NCBI GenBank assembly: GCA_000434995.1
Contig: FR895304.1
Location: forward strand, 13,883 to 28,403
Reading direction: 5' to 3'
DNA from: Firmicutes bacterium CAG:341
GTDB lineage: Bacteria; Bacillota; Clostridia; Oscillospirales; Acutalibacteraceae
Length of the DNA: 14,521 nt
Below are positions 14,505 through 14,521 of this stretch, piece after piece. Position 1 is the stretch's first letter; each line of letters starts with the position of its first letter. The notes under the pieces are model-generated. The model saw only the letters and a program-made list of their open reading frames with translations. It did no database searches and had not been told where the DNA came from. A program made the position numbers and the translations under genes.

Positions 14505-14521
14505 ATGAATATAAAAATTCA
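14505..14521 (+). CDS. Possible start of a third gene in the uxa operon (partial)
   Basis: After the uxaA stop there are 58 bases with no hairpin terminator, then AAAAAGGCG at a suitable distance from an ATG at 14505, whose frame (MNIKI) stays open to the window edge. Five codons do not allow a product to be named. Its place suggests another hexuronate gene. Confidence 0.3.

Overview
The window reads as chromosomal DNA from an AT-rich, anaerobic, Gram-positive bacterium of the class Clostridia (probably the Ruminococcaceae/Oscillospiraceae or Lachnospiraceae neighbourhood). The evidence is strong AAGGAGG-type ribosome binding sites, a PyrK/PyrDB (NAD-linked) dihydroorotate dehydrogenase, Na+-pump decarboxylase subunits, and hexuronate genes typical of gut plant-fibre degraders. 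I see no mobile element, tRNA, rRNA, CRISPR array or phage gene.

Layout. (1) Minus strand, 11486 down to 1594: a complete de novo UMP biosynthesis operon in the order pyrC-carA-carB-pyrK-pyrD-pyrF-pyrE-pyrB-pyrI. Junctions are tight (1 to 14 base overlaps or gaps of at most 14 bases). It makes UMP from bicarbonate, glutamine, aspartate and PRPP, and it includes the zinc-binding regulatory chain PyrI of aspartate carbamoyltransferase. A promoter sits just upstream of pyrC and leaves a leader of only about 20 nt, so there is no room for a PyrR-type attenuator, and no pyrR is present. (2) Minus strand, about 1590 down to 1: an independent unit with a perfect consensus sigma-A promoter, a leader of about 160 nt, and genes for an OadB-like beta subunit and a small OadG-like gamma subunit of a Na+-translocating decarboxylase. 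I recognise the leader as a yybP-ykoY (Mn2+) riboswitch followed by an intrinsic terminator. (3) Plus strand from 11568: a divergent hexuronate operon, uxaB-uxaA, which converts tagaturonate to altronate and then to 2-keto-3-deoxygluconate. It has its own promoter, and a possible third gene starts at the right edge.

The most interesting element is the Mn2+ riboswitch in front of an oadB-oadG pair. The 3' strand of aptamer helix P1 lies inside the 5' arm of the terminator, which predicts expression when Mn2+ is high. That is unexpected for a textbook Na+ pump. Either a carboxyltransferase gene beyond the left edge links Mn2+ to the decarboxylase, or this OadB/OadG pair works in metal homeostasis. 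Secondary points are the permuted pyr operon without PyrR attenuation, the apparent lack of a dedicated pyr terminator before the oadB promoter, and a perfect tandem 9-bp repeat between the divergent pyrC and uxaB promoters.

Five starts were moved inward from the longest open frame on the basis of ribosome binding site position: oadG, pyrI, pyrB, carB and carA. The whole 14.5 kb is almost fully coding. No gene-free stretch exceeds 300 bases; the two longest are 1395-1593 (promoter and riboswitch) and 11487-11643 (divergent promoters).
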